NCBI RefSeq assembly: GCF_019320115.1
Contig: NC_089584.1
Location: 71,207,533-71,271,532, forward strand
Source: Miscanthus floridulus
Taxonomy: Eukaryota; Streptophyta; Magnoliopsida; Poales; Poaceae
Direction of reading: 5' to 3'
Length of the DNA: 64,000 nucleotides
The translations under genes were made by a program, and so were the position numbers. Under the pieces are notes generated by a model. It did not search any database. It was not told the origin of the DNA and saw only the letters and a program-made list of their open reading frames with translations. This document shows, one piece after another, positions 56,560 through 64,000 of this stretch (position 1 is the first letter of the stretch; each line of letters begins with the position of its first letter).

Positions 56560-57760
56560 ATGGAAACGAAATGAGAATGCGAAACAAAGAAACAAAGAAA
56601 AAAGAAAATAGTAATAAAAAATAAAGGAAAATAAAATATAATATGAAACAACATATAAGAAAGAACATAATATAAACACACATAAAACATCACATGAATA
56701 CTAGAACAATCTATAATATATCATAGAAAATCTTACGAGTACTACGTGAGTACTCAAAGATTCCCATTTATGCTACATGAACATTATAAAAATATATCAG
56801 ACCATCACATATATATACTACGTTAGCATCACAACAAGACATAAAAAAACATAATTGAAAAAAGGAAAAATACAAGCAATACAGAAAACTAAAAAGTACA
56901 TCACATAAATATTACTTGAACAACTTAAAATATACCTCATAAAATCTCACGAGTAATATGTGAATATTCAGAGCTCATCCCATTTATACTACGTGACTAT
57001 CTGAAAACATATTACAGAACATCATATATATAATATGCAAACATTACATGTATCTTATGTAATAAAGAATATAAAAATTTAAAACATAGGCATGAAAAAA
57101 TATTCAATTAGAGTAAAATAACACCAAAAGAAAATAAATAATGAATAGAAAATGTTAGAAGTATATAGAAAGAAGTAAGTAAATAACGAATAGAAAATAA
57201 GTTTATAAAAATTTAAACAAAGGGGAAACAAAAAAAAATAAAATACATAATAAAGGGGATAAAAGAGAATATCACATGAAACCACTTGAACAACCTAAAA
57301 TATACCACCCCCGCAAAAAACCCTAAAAACCTAAAATATATAACAAAACATCTCATTGGTATCACGTGAATACTCGAAGATAATCATGAAACATCCCACT
57401 TATACTACGTGAACACCCAAAAGAAACACATCATAGAACATCATCTGTATAAAGGAAAATAAATGAGAACATCACATGGATACCACTTGAACAACCTAAA
57501 ATATATCACGAAACATCTCATAGGTACTAAGTGAATACTCAAAGACAATTTGGAACATCCCACCTATATTCTGTGAACATCTAGAAACATATTATATAAT
57601 ATTGCATGTATATTAAGACAACGTTACAACAAGGGACATAGACATTTTTTCAATAAATATATAAAAACTAAAAATAAGAATAAAAGACAAAAAATGAAAA
57701 ATGAAAAAGAAAGCAAAAAAAAGAAAAAAATAGAAGCCGGTAAAAAAACAGGCTGTGAGC
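56560..57760. repeat. AT-rich degenerate tandem repeats
   Basis: Blocks of the type cacttgaacaacctaaaata, tatcatgaaacatctcat, gtactacgtgaatactcaaa and catcccactta-tactacgtg recur around 56690, 56900, 57270 and 57465. Period is about 200 bp but irregular. The rest is A-rich simple sequence. No gene. Confidence 0.6.
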
Positions 57761-60110
57761 GTTATGTGTGTTGACTCCGAATAGGCCACCCATGTGCTGA
57801 GCACTCCGCTCCGCACTCGCTCACTCGAGTTGGGCGACCTTCACTCAAATTGGGCCACACTCGCTCGCGGTCTTTCCCGTCGCTGGTCGGCGGAGTGCAC
57901 GCTACCGACTAGTTGGACCGGTAGAATCCCGGCTAATTGATCTTGATAGAGCACGCGGGGAGAAATGATAGCCCAGTCGGTAGTCGGTAGCTGTTGGGCC
58001 GATGGATAGCATAACGGAGAGATCTCGTGCTAGACATGGGCCGTCCAATCTTTTTTCTTTCAACAATACTTCTACATATTTTCGTATTTTCCTTTTTTGT
58101 TTTTTAGTTTTTATTTATTCTTTCTATACAAATTACATTTATCCTTTTCATGAAAAACTGCCAATGGTCGGTGGAACATTGATTTGAAATTAGGGGAACT
58201 ATAATAGTATTTATTGAAACATTGCAAATGAGTAAAGAGAACATTTTTATTTTATTAAGCGGGAACGTTTTTTTCTGTCATGAACCTTCAAACATTTTTT
58301 CCTGGTGAATTTAAAATATTTTTTGTAAAGCTAGAATAGTTTTCTTATGAACTTAGAACACTTCTAGTCTAACATAGAACATTTTTCTTTTGAAGATAGA
58401 GCAAGTTTTTCATGAACCTAAAATATTTTTGTCTTGAATTTGGACCAACCGTTCTACAAAGATCATAAACGAAGGACATTGTTCCGCTCAATAGAAAAAT
58501 GTTTCCATTTTAATAAAAAAATATTTTATAAGAAAATATCGTCCAGATGTATCCTAGCAGTGATCTTGATTTTAAGATTTTATTGTAAAAAATACTATGG
58601 TGCAATTGTAATTTTTATTTGGATGCATTGTTTAGTAACCGTGACTTTTATGTCTCAAAATACTTTGGTACATATGGTGATGTTGGCGGTGAACGAAGTT
58701 TATTCACTCAAGCAAATTACTATCATTTTAGTATCAGCCGAAATGGTTAGTATACCTCATTGTCTCAAATGAAAAGAGTTGTATACTACGAAAGTATTTT
58801 CTATAATGATTAATCTAAAATTATAAATCTTTATAGGTTTTTAGAGTTTGATGGTCAAAATTAAAAATATGATTTGGACAAATCTAGATAGTTAGATGGA
58901 TTAATTCGAACTATGACATTACAAATATCACTGTTTATACCATTACTATTCGTCTGTTTAGAATCATACCATTACAATTTGATCTCTACCTAAACCATGC
59001 TACTTTCTATGTTCTCCGCAACGCTTGGCCCACATGTAGGCATTTATATTTTTGTTTGGCCCAAAATGCCCCTATTATTCCCCCCTTCCTCAATCTCAAT
59101 GACACATTGGCCCCATGCGTTTTCCACTTCTCTTCTTCCTCCACGTATGGGCCTTCATCTCCTTCCTTGTAGGGCAAGTTCGGCCTACCTATTCTCCAGT
59201 CATGCGCGCATGCCTGTTGACAGCCCTGTGACCTCGTCGCGCTGTGCCCATGTCTCGCCGGTCCCCACGCCCATGCCTCGCCAATCGCCAGCGCCCGCCC
59301 CTCGTCAACTGCTATTGAGCTGCGGCCATGAGCGCCTTCTTCCCGGGCGCATCGGAGCTCCGTGCCTGCTTGCCGCTGGCCTTGCGGCCTCACCACGCCT
59401 AGAGTATTCCCCACGACAAGAATCAGACGATAACTGAGAAGAATTTGGAAGATAGAGTCGGCAAACAGAGGAAGTAGAAGTGCAGAGAGCAAGAAGAGAA
59501 CGAGTTCAGGATTCAGCTTCATTAACGATGTTTTCACAAGTTGGTTACAACTTACAAGGCCTTTTATACTTCAGGCTCACACCACCAACTCCAGCTAAGC
59601 CGCCAGCTAGGCCAGCGCAACAACTGACTCCACACGCTATCACACTAACAAGATCACCCCACTATCAGCACCTCCATTAGTGTCTTCCCGTCCTCAGCCC
59701 AAATTGCCGGATGCCCAACAGTGTTCTTCAGAGTCTCATTCTTCTTTTTCTTCAGACGTCGGCCTCTCCTGACACACTTCCTGGAGAATTTGGGAGTGAC
59801 CAAAAAATACTTCATCCGTACCAAAAAATAAATAAAATAAAATGCAGTGGCAGTGACCAGTGAGTGTCCATCATGTATTAATTGGGAAGTACTTACTTAT
59901 CAGGCATTGTGTTCCCTGTGGAAGTGGAAGTACAGGGGAAAGGAAAGAAAGTTTGCAGTTGTGTTGGTATTCGAGCATATGCAGTAGGAGAAAAACTGAA
60001 CCTTAAAACTAGTTATCGAGGGCGCTACAAACCTTTGTTAAGGGGTTTGAAAAGCCTCATCTCCAGCAGAATAAGAAAATCTCATCCCAATATCTTCTCT
60101 AATGAGTGGG
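57761..60110. other. Unassigned intergenic DNA
   Basis: 58200-58450 has loosely repeated gaacatttttt-type AT motifs. 59000-59430 is GC-richer but without recognisable domains. 59470-59680 may be an old LTR scrap. No gene is supported. Confidence 0.4.
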
Positions 60111-61539
60111 TGTAGGTATTTATTAACGCAGATAAATCCACAAGTGTACAGATACCGCTGTAGCTTTCACTCGGAAGTATTCTAAGTATCGTATCCACAA
60201 AGAAAAATATGAGACTAACTACGGTCTAACTTAACAAGGGGTAGCAACAATGTTAGGATAAATAGGAGCGTAGAGAGGATAACTGTGGTTCTCTAATTCT
60301 AAGGCCCCGTTCGGCTTACCCTATATTTGGCTTGTTCGACTTCTTTTTTCAGCCGGAACAGTGTTTTTCTCTCACAACAATTCAGCCAGAACAGTGTTTT
60401 CAGCCAGTTTCAGCAAACATTATGCTAGCCGAACGGGGCCTAACTTGGATAAGCTATGTCTTCTACTATTCAACTGGGGACATTACCAGGGAAAGACACC
60501 AGTAGAGGACGCTTTCCTTCGTAACCGGGTCCTACTTGACCTACAAACGGGAGGTGGACTACAAAGGATCAACGATGCTATATAGTACTCAACGAGGCTA
60601 TATAGTACTGATGTCACACATGCGATCTACCACTGATCCGAAATGCAGGGTGCATCCACGATTAACCTAAGTCTAAGCATCATGCTTACACTCACGATTA
60701 ATACTTTACTCCCTCTAGAGAAGAAATAAAGCACTCAAAAGACTTGCAAACCTAATGAACAATATAAACACAATGCTTACTTTAATCAGAAATTGATTAC
60801 TAGAGAAATCTTGAAGGCAAGCTCAGATAGAACTTGGATTCGCTAAGGTACAAGCCGTAGAGAGAGCGCCGACAGGCCGGCATCTCCTCCAAACTCTTCC
60901 CTCATACTCTATCTCACTATTATTTATAAGACTAAGTACTATGGAGGACTAATCTTCTCTTAATAGCTGGCTCTGATCCTAACAAGGAGAATATGAATTA
61001 GGGTTTCAGGATGGCTCTAGGGAGGGGATAGGGGCTAGTATATATAGGCCAAGGTGGAGTAGGGGGCAAGGAATCAAGGTGGAGTAGGGGGCAAGGAATC
61101 GCCATGTCATCGATCTACGTCTACTCCCTTGATTACCGTTGGATGAACTGACCTTGATCAACAGCGGAGATGGATACCCAAAGGCGGTGGAGAACCAACA
61201 TTCAAAGCGGTGCCTGATGGGTGGGTCCCATGGGGCGACCGGCCTGCAGGTGGGGTCGGCCGGCCCCACATGTTAGCCCCTCGGGGTCTGCTTTGGTAGG
61301 TTGCCTTCCGGAGTGTTCTAGAGTCTTCCCGCGTCGGTTTCATTACGGATAAACATGATTTGCTTTGACGAATAGGTCCTCCTTGATGATTTTCTGATTA
61401 AACCTTGCTAAAAACATAGATTCACCAAAACTCGTGGAATTTATTAGTTTAAACCCCCTAAACCTATGTTTGGTGATAGAATTAAATATAAATGCAGGTT
61501 ATGTTGACAATTTATAATTGGTGTTAGTGACCGTCAACA
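60111..61539 (-). mobile_element. 3' LTR of an Athila-like Gypsy element
   Basis: On the minus strand the LTR starts tgttgacggtcactaaca at 61539, directly after a purine tract (gcttgggggagct, 61540-61552), and ends aataaatacctaca at 60111 (TG...CA). Length 1429 bp including a 138-bp MITE. TATA ctatatata (minus) near 61037-61047. The start and the PPT resemble Athila-type grass LTRs from memory. The internal region therefore lies to the right and runs out of the window. Confidence 0.75.
60303..60440. mobile_element. Tourist-like MITE nested in the LTR
   Basis: 138 bp. Inverted ends ggccccgttcggct and agccgaacggggcc, perfect over 14 bp, flanked by taa (60300-60302 and 60441-60443). It contains cagccggaacagtgtttt and cagccagaacagtgtttt as an inner direct repeat. 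Confidence 0.85.
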
Positions 61540-62825
61540 AGCTCCCCCAAGCTTAACCTTTACCAGTCCCTGAGCAAAGCTAAACTCAGCAATGGATCAG
61601 GAGTTGCTACAATGCTTTCACGCCTCAAAAGTACACATGCGTTCAATCAAAAATTCTCCTCCGGATTATAATAAGCTGATATGACTTTCAAACTTACCCA
61701 TATTACCTTCAACCATGGGGCTTCTTAGCCTTCACTTGGGTGTTGAGCAATTGAAAGACAAAACGATCAAGTCAAACGCTATGTCTCAAGTTCTTTGTTC
61801 CACCATTGTTCCAGAGTTTTTATAAGTTTTCAAAATAAAACTCAGAGGTTCCATTGTATGACACTCTCAAGTCTCTCAATAAATGTGGTATTTGTGGATC
61901 CTCACTAAGAGAATAAAGATATTATGCTTTTTTCTTCCTACCACTAAGGCTTTATGTGGAGTTCATAGGTAGGGAGAAAGCTAAAGCATACTTGCAATGC
62001 ATATATTGTAAAGTCAAACAACAGATTCAAAGAGAGTTGAGTCTTACAATCAAATTAAGATGTGCATGTGTGTGGATGTAAATGGTGGATATATATAGTG
62101 GCTAACCTAATTCTACTTTGCTCCATGAAAACATATCTCTCTTTTAAAACTTGGAAACATTTGTTAGAGAATAGGGGCTATCTTATTCATCTTCTCTTCT
62201 CTTTTTTTCAGGTGGGCATCTAAGTACCCATTGCTTTAAATATCTTGGACACTTTTGTGTCCATTTTTTTTCTCATTATTATTTTTTCTTCTTTTTTTAT
62301 GAATAACTTTTGCATAGCCCCATGTCTCTTTTCAACAAAACTTTGAGAGATAGCAACAAGAACTTGGAACATTTATTTGGTGGATCGAAAACCTATCAAG
62401 CATGTTTTTGTGTTCACCCTAAGTGTAGGAGTAAAATATTTTTGGGTGGATCTAAATGGAAAGCATGTTTTTGTGCCTACCCCCAGTGTAGGAGTAGTGC
62501 GAGCTCATCATATAGTATTTTTGTGTTTTTCAGAAAGTAAATCTCTAGAACTTTAGTATCACTTGGAACAAGATAAATAGTTACTCAGACCTTCTCATAT
62601 CATATCCATCAATTACCTAGACTTAGATCAGGCATATGCTACTCATGAGATTCAAGTTAAGAGTAAATTCTTATATCAAAACAGTCGTATCTAAAACTCG
62701 AGAGAATTCAAGGCTGAAAACTAGGTACTTGAAAGGAATTACAATAGAGAAACTATTCATCATTTCCATTTAAGAGATTATTCTGAGTCCTCTTTATTTT
62801 ATTCAGCTCTCAAATTAAGGCAACC
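61540..62825 (-). other. 3' non-coding internal region of the Athila-like element
   Basis: PPT at its left end. A 63-bp direct repeat (aagcatgtttttgtg...agtgtaggagta) lies at about 62398 and 62461. No ORF of env or pol type is seen. Confidence 0.5.
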
Positions 62826-63138
62826 TAAAGGCTTCCATGGCGGGTTGCCCAAAATGAGGATCCCAAATGGCATGAGCAATATGTCTTACATGTAAAGGAT
62901 CCTGTATCCATGATTCAAAATTTCCTTGCCAAGCTACATGAAACAGATTTCCGGACGTCCATAGAAAGATTATTGCTAACTGCCCAAAGTGAGAAGCAAA
63001 AATGTTCTGATAAAGATGTTCCTCAATAATATCATCATGACTTTCGAAATCATGTGCGGTAGCAATACCAAACCAAATACGACGAGTAGTGGGGTCCTGA
63101 GCTAAGCGTTGGCTAAACCTGGGAAATCTTAATTCCAT
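62826..63138 (-). pseudogene. psaB: Plastid-derived psaB fragment (N-terminus of photosystem I P700 apoprotein A2)
   Basis: From [10 protein letters not shown] (ATG at 63138) through [36 protein letters not shown] and [12 protein letters not shown] to EAF, where homology stops abruptly at about 62826. It is about 104 residues of a protein normally over 700 long. The frame is open, but with several changes at positions normally invariant, and there is no plastid context: a nuclear plastid insertion, not a gene. Confidence 0.93.
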
Positions 63139-63166
63139 AATGCCTTTCAAATCCTCCTAGCCACTA

Positions 63167-63345
63167 TCATACTGCAATAATTCTCGCTAAGAAGAATGCC
63201 CATGTTGTGGCAATTCCACCCAGAAGGTAATGGGTTACTCCTACAGCACGTCCTTGTATAATGCTCAAGGCTCTAGGCTGAGTAGCAGGAGCAACTTTTA
63301 ATTTGTTATGAGCCCAAACGATAGATTCAATGAGTTCTTGCCAAT
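63167..63345 (-). pseudogene. psaA: Plastid-derived psaA fragment (C-terminus of P700 apoprotein A1)
   Basis: [38 protein letters not shown] and [13 protein letters not shown] end in TGA (63169-63167), one codon early. It lies directly upstream of psaB with the plastid-type 28-bp spacer (ggatttgaaaggcat), so one piece of the psaA-psaB operon was inserted. Confidence 0.93.
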
Positions 63346-64000
63346 GGCTAAAAGGGTTGAATTGCTTAACTCATGGAAGGATCGTCTATCTATGCATAAT
63401 GTATCAATCTTTACTTGATTATGACTATCATCTTCCAGAGATAGGATATGCAATGTTTAGCTCATTTGGTTAAAACTATGAGATCAAGAAAGTGGTGCTA
63501 GGAACAAGCTTAAAGAACATGTTGAGTTAGTCAGGTTGGATTAAGTGATGGAATTGTAACCCAAACATGTTTTGTTTCTTATTTATGTGCATACCAGAAT
63601 CAAGGAAAAGCCTTTTAAGTAATGGCCATTTACCTTAGGATATTACCTTTGTCATTGGAGCGTGATGACATCATGTGACGAAAGAGTAAGTGACTCGTGA
63701 TGGTCTTTCCCTTTTTCTTGAAGTTTTCCTTGTTTGGCTAGCCTCGCAGTACAAGTTGTTCATGAGTTTCTTGTCTCCTAGATTGCACCCTTTCTTTCTC
63801 ATCCTTTTGTCATGCCATCTTTCTGCTCTTTGATATTTTGACACCTTGTTAGACCTTCCGCCTCACTCATTATTTTATGCTACAAAGGTTTAGTGGACAA
63901 CACATACCCGAAGGAAAATACAATTTTAAAATATGGGTTGTTTGTCTAGAATTTTATAATTTCTCTCTATGCTAATGAAAAGATAGTGTTAGAATTATTT
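63346..64000. other. Unassigned right edge
   Basis: Probably more of the Athila-like internal region, but nothing decides it. No gene seen. Confidence 0.35.

Noticed and set aside
59007..59537. Minus-strand frame of 176 codons
   Set aside because: No domain, no good start context, composition-driven; overlapped by a similar plus-strand frame.
62826..63138. Functional psaB gene
   Set aside because: Only about 104 codons, abrupt ends, substitutions, nuclear repeat context.

Overview
The window looks like plant nuclear DNA from a grass, probably the sugarcane/sorghum/Miscanthus group; the taxon is inference. It holds nested Ty1/Copia and Ty3/Gypsy LTR retrotransposons of grass type, a tRNA-derived SINE, MITE-like elements, a 5S-rRNA-bearing (Cassandra-type) solo LTR, a plastid-derived fragment, and one ordinary intron-containing host gene. 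There is no bacterial-style operon structure. Every element call comes from reading the sequence; no database was searched.

Layout. 1-7580: 3' part of a Ty3/Gypsy element with a spliced antisense gene and a 1.4 kb 3' LTR. 7581-11189: old unassigned sequence split by a reverse-oriented solo Copia LTR (8472-10733). 11190-47775: a multi-layer nest. A SINE is split by a solo Copia LTR (11366-47703), which is split by a tandem Sirevirus-like Copia composite (12119-46974: LTR A, internal 1, LTR B, internal 2, LTR C). Internal 1 is split by a complete Tat-lineage Gypsy element (16353-29714), whose own antisense gene is interrupted by a Cassandra-type solo LTR (26998-27271). Internal 2 is split by another reverse solo Copia LTR (40646-42510). 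Short target-site duplications support each of these layers except the SINE, for which I did not find one.

47776-51476 is repeat-rich intergenic DNA. 51477-54559 (minus) is the one clear host gene, a mitochondrial elongation factor Ts whose eight coding exons join into an unbroken 380-residue reading frame, with a further 5' UTR exon near 54963. 55050-60110 is AT-rich or repetitive DNA with MITE-like elements. 60111-64000 is the 3' end of an Athila-like Gypsy element on the minus strand; its LTR carries a MITE, and a plastid psaA-psaB fragment (62826-63345) lies in or next to its internal region.

The most unusual signals are: (1) CCGG-containing inverted motif arrays that end about 40-65 bp upstream of TATA boxes in several Copia LTRs and again in front of an extra gene inside the Sirevirus; (2) two decayed reading frames whose stops are almost all TAG, as expected from C-to-T change at CAG codons; (3) antisense, TATA-driven, spliced genes in two different Gypsy elements; (4) tandem arrays of polypurine-tract-like motifs next to a Gypsy 3' LTR; (5) the three-LTR Sirevirus tandem with matching outer target-site duplications.
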